From contig CAWAMN010000002.1 in assembly GCA_963783235.1 (NCBI GenBank), positions 496,001-560,000 of the forward strand: 64,000 nt of DNA, in the 5' to 3' direction. Position numbers and translations under genes: made by a program. Under the pieces are notes generated by a model. That model did no database searches, was not told the origin of the DNA, and was given only the letters and a program-made list of their open reading frames with translations. Positions 1 to 13,224 of this stretch are shown in pieces. Origin of the DNA: Thiohalomonas sp963783235 (GTDB lineage: Bacteria; Pseudomonadota; Gammaproteobacteria; Thiohalomonadales; Thiohalomonadaceae). Each line of letters starts with the position of its first letter. Within the stretch, counting starts at the first letter, position 1.

Positions 1-1
1 C

Positions 2-1456
2 GGCGCTACGGAAGGTTGGCGACTCCTGGCGCTGGGGGCGAACGGCGTCGTCCTGCTGATGCTGCTGTTGAATTACAGCCTCGGCATCGTGTGGCTGCTG
101 CGTCGGGTGGAGATTCTCCACGACCGTCTCGCCGCTATGGCCGGTGGCGACTTCTCCAAACGCATACAGGCGGACGAGTACGGCACGGAGATCTGCCGGG
201 CCCAGCAGGCCTACAACCAGATCGTCGACGAGATCGGTCGACTGGTTGCCGGGATCGCCACCGCCGGGGTGGGGCTGGCGGCTACGACCAATAAGGTGAG
301 CGATGCCATGTATGACGCCGAGTGCAGTCTCAGCTCCCAGCACACGCAACTGGAAAATACCGCCACGGCCATGAACGAGATGACAGCCACCTTGCACGAG
401 GTGGCCGGCGGCACCACGCGGGTCGCGGAGGCCTCTGCCACCGCCAGTGAGGCAGCGGAGGACGGTCGCCGGGTGATCGCCGGTATTCTCCAAGAGATCG
501 ACGGACTGGCCCGGGCGGCACAGACCACGACAGAGGCTATGGCAAGACTCGATGCCGACAGCCAGGAGGTAGGGCAGGTCCTGGACGTCATCAGCGGCAT
601 TGCCGAACAGACCAACTTGCTGGCCCTGAATGCCGCCATCGAGGCGGCGCGGGCCGGTGAGGCGGGGCGCGGTTTTGCCGTGGTCGCGGACGAAGTCCGC
701 ACCCTGGCGGCGCGGACGCAAACCTCCACCAATGACGTTCGCCATATTATCGAACGGCTCCAACGTCAGTCCGGGGAGGTCGTCCAGGCGGTAGCGGATA
801 ACCGCGGCCAGGCCGAGCGGAGCCAGGCGCAGGCCGGCGAGGCCGGTAGCGCCCTCGAGCGCATTGTCCAGGCGATCGCCGATGTTCGCGGGCAGACCAC
901 ACAGATCGCCACCGCCACTGAGGAGCAGAGCCATGTGAGCAGCGACATGGACCGGCAGGTTACAACCATCGCCGAGGCGGCGGAGAAAACCCGTACGGGG
1001 ACCGCTCAGGCGGTCGATGCGATGGCCGGGCTCGGTGAAGAGGCGACCCGCCTGCAGGGTTTGATCGGCCGCTTCCGGACCGACCGGGCGGACGTCGTTC
1101 TGGCCAATGCCAAATCCGCCCACCTGGCGTGGAATTCGCGCCTACGCTCATTCCTGGATGGTCGCGGGCACCTGAGTCGGGAGCAGGCGGTCTCCCATCA
1201 CGACTGTGCCTTCGGCAAATGGTACGACCAGGACGGGCAGAGACAATTCGGTCACTTGGAGCCGTTTCGGCGGATCGAGACCCCGCACGCCGAACTGCAC
1301 TCTCTGATCCGGCAGATCATCGAATACAAGGAAGCGGGCCAGATGGAAGCAGCGGAGGAGGCGTACAAAGGCGTGGCGCCGCTGTCGGAGCGGATCGTCG
1401 GATATCTGGATAACCTGAGCTCAGTGGCCACGGGTGATACGGTGAAGCACGACTAG
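2..1456 (+). CDS. Methyl-accepting chemotaxis protein with C-terminal CZB domain (5' end missing)
   Basis: The reading frame is open to the left edge, so the periplasmic or N-terminal part lies outside the window; 484 residues are visible. A membrane segment (roughly visible residues 6-32) is followed by a HAMP-like linker and a long helical signalling domain. The receptor hairpin tip is clear (EQTNLLALNAAIEAARAGE), the part that contacts CheA and CheW. The last ~100 residues form a CZB (chemoreceptor zinc-binding) domain: HLAWNSRL, then HHDCAFGKWY, then PHAELH supply the His/Cys/His set. CZB domains bind zinc and have been linked to redox or hypochlorous acid sensing in other bacteria; the ligand here is unknown. 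The stop TAG is part of a CTAG at the left end of a palindromic element. No chemotaxis neighbour is visible. Confidence 0.93.
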   Translation, partial: GATEGWRLLALGANGVVLLMLLLNYSLGIVWLLRRVEILHDRLAAMAGGDFSKRIQADEYGTEICRAQQAYNQIVDEIGRLVAGIATAGVGLAATTNKVSDAMYDAECSLSSQHTQLENTATAMNEMTATLHEVAGGTTRVAEASATASEAAEDGRRVIAGILQEIDGLARAAQTTTEAMARLDADSQEVGQVLDVISGIAEQTNLLALNAAIEAARAGEAGRGFAVVADEVRTLAARTQTSTNDVRHIIERLQRQSGEVVQAVADNRGQAERSQAQAGEAGSALERIVQAIADVRGQTTQIATATEEQSHVSSDMDRQVTTIAEAAEKTRTGTAQAVDAMAGLGEEATRLQGLIGRFRTDRADVVLANAKSAHLAWNSRLRSFLDGRGHLSREQAVSHHDCAFGKWYDQDGQRQFGHLEPFRRIETPHAELHSLIRQIIEYKEAGQMEAAEEAYKGVAPLSERIVGYLDNLSSVATGDTVKHD

Positions 1457-1722
1457 GGCCTGTTGACGTTTCATCTTCGCCTCTGTTGAGGCTGAAAATT
1501 CACCAATCGAGGCGAGAGGAGAGAAGTTTGGTTATTCCAAATGAACGACGAACAACGAAGAGTGGTGGATTTTCAGCCTCAACCCTTCGGGCTGGGGCCA
1601 TTTTTCCGCCCAGCTTCGTTATCAGTCGCTTATTTGGAATAACCAAACTACGCTCCTTCTGCCTCGCTGGACGAAAAAATGGCCGCCAGCAGTGGTGAAG
1701 ATGAAACGTCAACAGGCCCTAA
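1453..1722. repeat. MITE-like palindromic element with 25-bp perfect terminal inverted repeats
   Basis: Positions 1454-1478 (starting TAGGGCCTGTTGACG) are the exact reverse complement of 1697-1721. A second inverted pair lies inside (1484-1504 with 1562-1582, one mismatch), and a third is formed by TTTGGTTATTCCAAAT near 1527 and its complement near 1632. The element is flanked by CTAG on the left and CTAA on the right, as expected for insertion at a CTAR site. It holds no credible gene. The left CTAG contains the stop codon of the chemoreceptor. It looks like a non-autonomous transposon remnant; the family is inferred from structure only. Confidence 0.75.
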
Positions 1723-1984
1723 GGCATTCCGGTCGGAAACTTGGGGCACAGGTTGCCTGTCACATCAGGGGACACCGCCGTTTGCCGTTTCGCCCCGCCG
1801 AATGCTTGACGATGATGTGCGGCCGTTCACCGTCGCTGAAACCCAGCCCGGTTAGCCGGCTCGCACACGACGCCGCCAAACGCGTTTCAAGCTCTGCGAA
1901 GTCGCGGTCAAACAGACGGTAGCGCTTCACCCTGAGCGTTCGTTTTCCGTAGACTATGGCCGCCCTCCCGACGACCACGCAGCG
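1723..1984. other. Intergenic region upstream of uvrA-like gene, no gene seen
   Basis: These 262 bases lie between the palindromic element and the uvrA-like start. The possible reading frames have no recognisable motif and no good ribosome binding site. The region presumably holds the promoter of the uvrA-like gene, but I cannot point to a convincing -35/-10 pair or an SOS box. Confidence 0.4.
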
Positions 1985-7441
<5,457 letters not shown>

Positions 7442-7476
7442 ACCCGGGATAACCGGGCAGGAGGAACGCCCCGGCG

Positions 7477-9510
7477 TCATTCGGCAAGCGGCAGCCAAAC
7501 CGAAAACACCACGCCCTCGTTGGCGTGGTTTTCGGCTGCCACTTTTCCGTTGTGGAACTCCGCCACCAGTCGAACGATATGGAGTCCCAACCCAAGGTGG
7601 GGGGCATCGCCTTTCGTTTTTCGGACCGAGACCATGGATTCAAACAGTCTCTCCCGCATATTTTCCGGCAGAGGTTCACCCCGGTTCGCGACCGACAGTC
7701 GGGCAAACGCCTCTTCGTGCGCCAGCTTGATGGTGATGGGGGTGTCGGGCCGGGCAAAGTCCACGGCATTGGATACCAGCTTGTCCAGCATCTGGGCGAT
7801 GAGGTCGGGTGCGGCAGTGATGGTGCACGGCTCGGAGCCCGGCTCAATCAAGAACAGCTGTTCCGGATAGGCGCCACGATGCCCCTCGCCGACGGCTTCG
7901 ACAAGCCCCCGCAGATCGAACCGTTCGAGCTCCGCATCCTGGAGCGCCTGTTCGAGGCGGGTCGCCTCCGACAAGCGCTGCAGAATGGTGCCGAGCCGAT
8001 CGATGCCTTGCCGGGCCCGCTGCAGATAAGTGGCCCTATCCTCCTCCGGCGCATGTTCCAGGTTCTCCAGCGAGGACTTGACCACTACCACCGGCGTTCG
8101 CAATTCGTGAGCGAGCTTACCGGCCATGGTCTCCAGATACCGGTTGTACTGGCCGAGACGGCGCAGCATGTGGGAAAAGCTTCGGGAGAGGTCACCGATC
8201 TCATCCCGGGCCCGGGAGCCGCCGATCGAACCATTCACCCGTCCATCTTCGCCGATGGCCGTGTCGGCCTCATCCCGCAGCCTGCGAATGCGCACGGAGA
8301 GGCGGGTTGCAAAGATCAGCAATACTGCCACGACCAGGACCAATGCCAGCAAGGTGCTGGAGGCAAGCCGCTTGATCGCCTGGTTCTGGACCGAAAGGAT
8401 GGCGTTGGTCGTCTGCTCGATTACGACCGAACCCACCACCGCACCATCGATGCGAATCGGGAAGGCCGCCGAGGCGATCACGGCCTCCCCGTCCGCGGTG
8501 GTACGACGCCGCGTGCCGGCCTCACCCTCCAAGGCCCTGATGACCTCTGAACCGTCAAGGCGCGATGCCCGGGCCAGGGCATCGGAAAAATCGTAGGCGG
8601 GATTGGGGATGAACAGGCCGAACAGCGCATCGGCCAGGTTGCCGCGCCCAGAGCCATCTTCCGGCTGCAGTCGACCGGACACAGCCAGGACCCTTCCCGC
8701 GGTATCCACCACCCAGGCGCGGGAGTCCTCGGCGGCCAGTCCCGCAACCAATTGTTCGATTCCGCTCTGGGGCAACAGCAGCACGCCGGGCTGTTCGCGG
8801 GATGCGGTGTGAATCGCTTCGGCGTCGCCCCCCAGGACATCGACGTCCATCAAGGTAAAACCGATGCGGTTGCCCCACCGAAGCGGCAGCCGCAACTCGA
8901 TAACGTACCCCTCGGCGCTCTCCTGCCACTCCCCGCGCAGTGCCGGCTCCCATTTACCGGGTGTCCCGTCCGGCAGCAGGCGATAGGCATTGAGACGGCC
9001 GGGCGCGGCCGTGCTCATCAGATAGCGCCCTCTTCCCTCAACCCTGACGATCAGGTGATCACCTTCCCGGCCGGTGCGGGGATCCCGGTAGATGATTCTG
9101 TCGTCCTTCACTTTGAAGAGGGCGAACAGCTCATCGCCGCGCGCGGCAAGCAGATGTTCGAGGCGGCAACCGCTGCCGATTTCAAAGATCCGGGCCAAAT
9201 CCAGAGAGGCGCGCCACTCTTCGGTATAGCCATCCAGCTGAACCGGGGTTTCCAGACTGCGGACGAAATAGATGTGCTTTTCGGGAACTCCCGCGATGCG
9301 AACGGCATGCTGGGTAAAGGGTTCGGGCCGGCTGGAGAGAACCACCGCCGCGGCTTCGGCCCGGGCCAACAGGGCCTGCTCCTGTGCCTGGCGAAGGAAG
9401 CCTTCCATTTCGTTGAGGTAGCGGTAGCCGGCCCAGGGCAGCGCAAGCAGGCTCAGTGAAACGACCAGAAGCTTCGTGCGCAGCGAAAACCGCACGGTGT
9501 GCTGTCTCAT
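7477..9510 (-). CDS. pdsS: Sensor histidine kinase, proteobacterial dedicated sortase system type (PdsS-like)
   Basis: This 677-aa membrane kinase starts at the ATG at 9510, one base after the stop of the response regulator gene; longer upstream frames only shadow that gene. Residues ~10-30 form a first membrane segment. A large periplasmic region follows, containing a stretch (PVQLDGYTEEW) typical of this kinase family and perhaps a CBM9-like fold. A second membrane segment lies near residue 390, then a HAMP domain. The phospho-acceptor is His468 in KLAHELRTP, followed by an N box (DKLVSNAVDFA) and G box (LGLGLHIV). The pairing with the adjacent regulator and a divergent OmpA-like gene matches the Pds set known from marine proteobacteria with a class 6 sortase. 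The assignment rests on recall of family features and synteny; no sortase or LPXTG-like target gene is visible here. Confidence 0.8.
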   Translation of the reverse strand: MRQHTVRFSLRTKLLVVSLSLLALPWAGYRYLNEMEGFLRQAQEQALLARAEAAAVVLSSRPEPFTQHAVRIAGVPEKHIYFVRSLETPVQLDGYTEEWRASLDLARIFEIGSGCRLEHLLAARGDELFALFKVKDDRIIYRDPRTGREGDHLIVRVEGRGRYLMSTAAPGRLNAYRLLPDGTPGKWEPALRGEWQESAEGYVIELRLPLRWGNRIGFTLMDVDVLGGDAEAIHTASREQPGVLLLPQSGIEQLVAGLAAEDSRAWVVDTAGRVLAVSGRLQPEDGSGRGNLADALFGLFIPNPAYDFSDALARASRLDGSEVIRALEGEAGTRRRTTADGEAVIASAAFPIRIDGAVVGSVVIEQTTNAILSVQNQAIKRLASSTLLALVLVVAVLLIFATRLSVRIRRLRDEADTAIGEDGRVNGSIGGSRARDEIGDLSRSFSHMLRRLGQYNRYLETMAGKLAHELRTPVVVVKSSLENLEHAPEEDRATYLQRARQGIDRLGTILQRLSEATRLEQALQDAELERFDLRGLVEAVGEGHRGAYPEQLFLIEPGSEPCTITAAPDLIAQMLDKLVSNAVDFARPDTPITIKLAHEEAFARLSVANRGEPLPENMRERLFESMVSVRKTKGDAPHLGLGLHIVRLVAEFHNGKVAAENHANEGVVFSVWLPLAE

Positions 9511-9511
9511 G

Positions 9512-10204
9512 CTACTCCGGCTTCCAGCGATAGCCCATTCCGTACACGGATTCGATAGCCGCGAACTCCGAATCCAGGGCGGCGAACTTGCGGCGAATAC
9601 GTTTGACGTGGGAGGTAATGGTGGCGTCATCCACCACGATGCTCGCATCCGCCATCAGCTGGTCGCGGTTCTTGACGTGCCCGGGGCGTTTGGCAAGCGA
9701 ATGCACCAGCCAGAATTCGGTGAGCGTCAGGTCCACCGACCGCTCCTTCCAGGTCGCCGACATGCGGTCCAGATTGAGCCGCAGCGCCCCGCGCTCCAGC
9801 TGTTCATCTTCGGCAGGGGGGGCCGTCATCGCCTCCACGCGGCGAAACAGGGCCGCTATGCGAGCGGTCAGGTGCGGCGTCGAGACCCCCTTGGTGAGGT
9901 AGTCGTCGGCGCCGAGACGAAAGCCGGATACGGCGTCCACATCGCTGTCACGGGCCGTAAGAAAGACAATCGGCAGGACCGGCGACATCGCGCGAAGCTC
10001 CCGGCACAGGTCAAAGCCGCCTTCCATCTCATCGCCGAGCCCGATATCAATCAACGCAAGCTCCGGAAGTCGGTTGCGAAACGCCTCAAGCGCCTCCGGC
10101 CGGCTTGCGTAAGCGGCAACGTCGTAGCCGTGCCGACGCAGCACATCGGCATAATTCTCCCGAATGGCCGGTTCGTCCTCGACGATGGCGATTCTCCTGG
10201 CCAT
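9512..10204 (-). CDS. pdsR: OmpR-family response regulator, dedicated sortase system type (PdsR-like)
   Basis: A 230-aa two-domain regulator. The receiver domain (residues ~4-120) has the acidic pair in AIVEDE, the phospho-acceptor Asp in ALIDIGLGD and the conserved Lys in DDYLTKG. A winged-helix DNA-binding domain follows (LTEFWLVHSLAKRPG ... IESVYGMGYRW). The start at 10204 has a good GGGAG ribosome site six bases upstream. The gene is the first of a two-gene operon with the kinase, spaced by one base. It is divergent from the OmpA-like gene at 10372, so the 167-bp gap between them is the likely regulated promoter region. Confidence 0.9.
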   Translation of the reverse strand: MARRIAIVEDEPAIRENYADVLRRHGYDVAAYASRPEALEAFRNRLPELALIDIGLGDEMEGGFDLCRELRAMSPVLPIVFLTARDSDVDAVSGFRLGADDYLTKGVSTPHLTARIAALFRRVEAMTAPPAEDEQLERGALRLNLDRMSATWKERSVDLTLTEFWLVHSLAKRPGHVKNRDQLMADASIVVDDATITSHVKRIRRKFAALDSEFAAIESVYGMGYRWKPE

Positions 10205-10371
10205 GCATTCTCTCCCTTTTCACCACGGGGCTTCAGAGTGGAACAGAGGGTGCCACAATTCGCCACATTTTATCCGCGCCTTTCCCTTGTTGCGACCCGA
10301 TGCGGCCATCTCAGGGCGGTTAACTGTAACCCGTGCATCAAACAAACCCCCTACGGGAAAGGAGAACGACC

Positions 10372-11094
10372 ATGAAAACCTTTAAAAAGACCCTGATCGC
10401 CGCCACCTTCGCTGCTTTCGCCGCCGCGCCCCTCGCAAGCCAGGCCGAAACCGCAGCCGACCAGACCTCTTACGCCGAACAGGATCGGGGCGTGGCCTGG
10501 GGTGCCGCACTGGGGGCCCTTGCCGGCGGGCCGCTGGGTGCCATTATCGGCGCGACCGGCGGCAGTTTCATCGGTTACAAACAGGGCATCGAGAACGAAC
10601 TGGAGGCGACCCGCACCGAGTTGGCCGGGGCGCACCAGGCCACGGAGCGGGCGAACCGGAAGCTGGCCGAATCACAGCAGACCCGCGCCGAGTTCGCCGC
10701 CTTTGCCGCAGAGCGCGATGTATTGGATGAGGCGATGCTCGATCTGGTGGAAGACGTCACGGTGACTTACGCCTTCCGCACCGGTAGCACCCGGATCGAA
10801 CCCCACATCGAGAGGCAGGTCACTCAGATGGGAAGGGCGCTTTCCGTGGTTCCGCGCATCCAGGTGCAGGTGGAAGGCTTTGCCGACGTGCGCGGCAGTG
10901 ATGCGGTCAACCGAAACCTCTCCCGGCAGCGCGCGCAGGCCATCGCCCGGGTGCTGGAGGAGGCCGGGGTCAGCCCCGAACGCATTCAACTCATGGCTCA
11001 GGGCGAGAGCGGGGCGTTTGCCACAACGGGCGACCCGGAAGGCTGGTTCTTCGATCGCCGGGTGGTCGTCACTCTCGGTGTCGATGAGCAGTGA
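10372..11094 (+). CDS. pdsO: OmpA-family protein with glycine zipper, PdsO-like
   Basis: A 240-aa exported protein. The signal peptide is clear (MKTFKKTLIAATFAAFAAAP, with likely cleavage after the ASQA sequence). A glycine-rich membrane-inserting segment follows (GAALGALAGGPLGAIIGATG), then a short coiled coil (ELEATRTELAGAHQATERAN), then an OmpA/MotB peptidoglycan-binding domain (VEGFADVRGSDAVNRNLSRQ). This layout and its place opposite the PdsS/PdsR pair fit PdsO, the OmpA-like partner of proteobacterial dedicated sortase systems, whose function is unknown. The ATG at 10372 is preferred over upstream GTG frames because it has AAAGGAG eight bases upstream and begins the signal peptide. Confidence 0.82.
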   Translation: MKTFKKTLIAATFAAFAAAPLASQAETAADQTSYAEQDRGVAWGAALGALAGGPLGAIIGATGGSFIGYKQGIENELEATRTELAGAHQATERANRKLAESQQTRAEFAAFAAERDVLDEAMLDLVEDVTVTYAFRTGSTRIEPHIERQVTQMGRALSVVPRIQVQVEGFADVRGSDAVNRNLSRQRAQAIARVLEEAGVSPERIQLMAQGESGAFATTGDPEGWFFDRRVVVTLGVDEQ

Positions 11095-11262
11095 AGCCCG
11101 ACGGTCGGCCTTCGGAAAGTCAGGAGGTGCGCCCTCGCTGCAATCGGGGAACATTGCATGCCGGGGGCGGCCCTCCTGAAAACGTCTTCTTCCAAAGACG
11201 TAGAGCACAACGCCAAGGCGCCCGACCAGAGCGATGAGCAGCACCGCATGGAGTCCTCCCTC

Positions 11263-11290
11263 GTAAGGGCCGGTTATGACCGGCCCTTAC
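11263..11290. terminator. Bidirectional hairpin between convergent genes
   Basis: A perfect 12-bp stem (GTAAGGGCCGGT paired with ACCGGCCCTTAC) closes a four-base loop. It sits between the pdsO-like gene and the convergent lipoprotein gene, three bases from the latter's stop codon. Neither side has a long T tract, so it is a stable hairpin that may end transcription or protect mRNA ends, rather than a textbook Rho-independent terminator. Confidence 0.6.
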
Positions 11291-11293
11291 CAT

Positions 11294-11494
11294 TTACTGC
11301 TGCATGTCCTCGCCCATCTGTTCCGTCTGTTCCTGGGCCTGTTCGCCCATCTGTTCGGCCTGCTCTCCAGCCTCCCCGACGGCCTCGTCCATTTCTTCGC
11401 CGGCCCTTTCGGCGGGACCTTCACGTTCACAGCCCCCGATGATGAACAGCGCCATCAGAAGGGCTGCAGTTGCCCATCGCATTCCTGACCACAT
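11294..11494 (-). CDS. Small Glu/Gln-rich lipoprotein
   Basis: A 66-aa protein with a short signal peptide ending in a lipobox (FIIGGC), so lipidation at the Cys near residue 22 is likely. The mature part is almost entirely Glu, Gln, Ala, Gly and Met in a repeating pattern (EQAEQMGEQAQEQTEQMGED), which predicts one amphipathic or coiled-coil helix. The start is supported by AAGGAGG seven bases upstream. Function is unknown. It lies alone, convergent with the pdsO-like gene. Confidence 0.7.
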   Translation of the reverse strand: MWSGMRWATAALLMALFIIGGCEREGPAERAGEEMDEAVGEAGEQAEQMGEQAQEQTEQMGEDMQQ

Positions 11495-11544
11495 ACCAAC
11501 CTCCTTGTCGTCGACTTCTATATGTCGTGTTACCTACCCAAATA

Positions 11545-11602
11545 CTAGTGTACTGTTGCATGCTTGGCGGTGCATTCAGCCAAGCATGCAACAGTACACT
11601 AG
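11545..11602. repeat. Perfect palindrome flanked by CTAG (23-bp arms)
   Basis: CTAGTGTACTGTTGCATGC and onward (11545-11567) is the exact reverse complement of 11580-11602, with a 12-base loop. Both ends read CTAG. No gene or T tract is attached. It resembles a very short palindromic mobile element inserted at CTAG, or a REP-like unit. Confidence 0.7.
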
Positions 11603-11637
11603 CAGGCTTATATGGACTCCCCCGGCTTGCAAGATGC

Positions 11638-11669
11638 CATGCTTGGCGGTGCGTTCAGCGCCAAGCATG
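11638..11669. repeat. Degenerate second copy of the 11545 palindrome
   Basis: The core CATGCTTGGCG (11638-11648) pairs with CGCCAAGCATG (11659-11669), and the loop GTGCGTTCAG nearly matches the loop of the first copy. The outer arms have decayed (CACTACACTGG in place of the CAGTACACTAG arm). It abuts the 3' end of the next gene. Confidence 0.6.
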
Positions 11670-11674
11670 CAGCA

Positions 11675-11950
11675 CTACACTGGACGGGGCTTCAGGCCCG
11701 CGAGTCCTTCGGGCACGGGTTCTCCACTGTCGTAGAACATAATGGTCCAGCGTCCTCCCGCATCCTCATAGCGCAGGATATAGAGACCACCATCGTCGCC
11801 ACGAAGCTTGACGTACCCGTAGTCCGATCCGGGCCAGCGATCCAGGACTTCGGCGACGGCGCGATCCGCGTCCGCGATGCGGAAGATCAGGGGCTCCGGA
11901 TCCCCGGTCGGCCCCTGTTGCCAGTGAACGTCAATCTCCAGCGCCATCAT
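11675..11950 (-). CDS. Conserved hypothetical protein (about 91 aa)
   Basis: A small soluble protein starting MMALEIDVHW and ending GLKPRPV. The frame is open upstream, but the ATG at 11950 is preferred because the longer version would lie deep inside msrB. With this start the two genes overlap by 20 bases, suggesting translational coupling. The sequence has alternating hydrophobic strands (YGYVKLRG, LYILRYED, WTIMFYDSGEP) typical of a small beta-rich fold. I do not recognise a characterised family. The coupling to msrB hints at a shared oxidative-stress setting, which is only inference. Confidence 0.6.
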   Translation of the reverse strand: MMALEIDVHWQQGPTGDPEPLIFRIADADRAVAEVLDRWPGSDYGYVKLRGDDGGLYILRYEDAGGRWTIMFYDSGEPVPEGLAGLKPRPV

Positions 11951-12344
11951 CCCGCTTTTCGAAGTCGAGGGCGGCGGAGTTGATGCAATAGCGCTGCCCG
12001 GTCGGCGGGGGACCATCTTCGAAGACATGACCGAGATGTGAGCCGCAGCGTGCGCAGCGCACCTCGATGCGGGTCATGCCGTGACTGCGATCCGTGCGCA
12101 TCTCCAGAGCCTCTTCGGATACCGGGGCCCAGAAGCTTGGCCAACCGCTGCCGGACTCGTATTTCTCGTCGGAACCGAACAACTCCGCGCCGCAGGCCCC
12201 GCAGTGGTAGATGCCGGTCTCCTTGTTGCGGTAGTACTTGCCGGTGAACGCGGGCTCTGTCCCGGCCTGGCGAAGGATCCGGTACTTCTCGGGCTCCAGC
12301 TCGGAACGCCACTGCTCTTCATCTTTTTCGATGCGTTCAGCCAT
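11931..12344 (-). CDS. msrB: Peptide-methionine (R)-S-oxide reductase MsrB
   Basis: A 137-aa enzyme that reduces the R epimer of methionine sulfoxide in proteins using thioredoxin. The structural zinc site is intact as two CxxC pairs (HCGACGAEL and CARCGSHLG). The SGSGWPSFW motif and the catalytic Cys in RYCINSAAL are present, so it is a Cys-type, not seleno-type, MsrB. There is no signal peptide, so it acts in the cytoplasm. It is the first gene of a two-gene unit with the overlapping 91-aa gene and is divergent from the cupin gene. Confidence 0.95.
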   Translation of the reverse strand: MAERIEKDEEQWRSELEPEKYRILRQAGTEPAFTGKYYRNKETGIYHCGACGAELFGSDEKYESGSGWPSFWAPVSEEALEMRTDRSHGMTRIEVRCARCGSHLGHVFEDGPPPTGQRYCINSAALDFEKRDDGAGD

Positions 12345-12512
12345 GATGATCGCTCCCTGCTCATTATCCAGATGGGGGCATGCAGCCGAGAGAAAAACCC
12401 CCTCCCGCTCTCTGAATGTTCCACCCCATATCTACTCTCCGAAGGATAGCGCGCCGCCCGGGCTCGCACGCAGCCCCTGCTGTACTACGTTTTGGGGAAA
12501 AGGAGGTCTGAC

Positions 12513-12818
12513 ATGCGCACTTACGCCGTCGAACCTGAAAGCGGATTTCGCGTTCTCGGCAACAGCGGTCGCTCGGAGGCCGCGACCATGGTACTCGAAG
12601 CCGGAGAGACGACCGGAGGTCCCGACAACCGCCACGCCGGCAGTGATCAGTGGCTGTATGTCGTCGAAGGTGACGGAGAGGCAACAGTGGGGGAGAGCAC
12701 CATCGGACTCGCCCCCGGGACCCTGCTTCTGATCGAAGCCGGGGAGCCCCATCAGGTGACTGCGTCCCCCACTCGGGCGCTGCGCACGCTCAACCTCTAT
12801 GCGCCACCGGCATACTGA
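12513..12818 (+). CDS. Cupin domain protein
   Basis: A 101-aa single-domain cupin. The beta-barrel pattern is visible as GGPDNRHAGSDQWLYVVEGDGE, with a first metal-binding motif built around His/Gln rather than the strict HxH, followed by LAPGTLLLIEAGEPHQV with the second-motif His. Substrate is unknown; such small cupins may bind metals, sugars or act as isomerases. The start at 12513 has a strong AAGGAGG eight bases upstream. It heads a tight run with the next two genes. Confidence 0.8.
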   Translation: MRTYAVEPESGFRVLGNSGRSEAATMVLEAGETTGGPDNRHAGSDQWLYVVEGDGEATVGESTIGLAPGTLLLIEAGEPHQVTASPTRALRTLNLYAPPAY

Positions 12819-12825
12819 GGCTGTC

Positions 12826-13224
12826 GTGAGGGAAGCCCCGATTTCACCCGAGCAGTGGCAGCCGTTTTGCGAGTCCTTTGCCAGGGAGCATCATGGCTGG
12901 CTGGCCACGCTCGGCGTGACCGAAACCTCACGACTCTCACGCAACCGCTATGCGATCCGCGCCCTCGCCCGCAACGCCGCACTGACCGATGTGCGTCTGA
13001 ACCGATCAGAGGCGGGCGGGGAACTCATCGTGGTCACAGGGGAAGGGGCGGCCCGTTCCGTCTACCGGGTGGACAGGCCGGTGGCGCTGTACGTCGAAGA
13101 AGAGGACGAAGGTCGCCACCGGGGCCTTCGGGTCGACGGGGCCGAAGGTCGCAGTCTTCTCATCGAATTCGGCGCGACGGCGCTGCCGGAAAATCTCAAC
13201 GGAATCTCCGACAGCGAGATATGA
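12826..13224 (+). CDS. DUF5335-like protein of unknown function
   Basis: About 132 residues from a GTG start with GAGG five bases upstream. An ATG at 12799 would overlap the cupin gene by 20 bases and lacks a ribosome site, so I prefer the GTG. The sequence opens with ISPEQWQPFCESFAREHHGW and continues as strands (YAIRALARN, GELIVVTGEG, ARSVYRVDRP, RSLLIEFGA) consistent with the small DUF5335 family, an assignment I hold with moderate confidence. It overlaps the next gene by four bases (ATGA), so the two are probably coupled in translation. Confidence 0.65.
   Translation: MREAPISPEQWQPFCESFAREHHGWLATLGVTETSRLSRNRYAIRALARNAALTDVRLNRSEAGGELIVVTGEGAARSVYRVDRPVALYVEEEDEGRHRGLRVDGAEGRSLLIEFGATALPENLNGISDSEI

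Noticed and set aside
1486..1922. Short open frames inside and after the palindromic element at 1453-1722
   Set aside because: They arise from the palindrome, lack ribosome sites and show no protein motif.
7443..7457. CCCGG/CCGGG hairpin between uvrA and the kinase gene as a terminator
   Set aside because: The stem is only five bases and has no T tract on either side.
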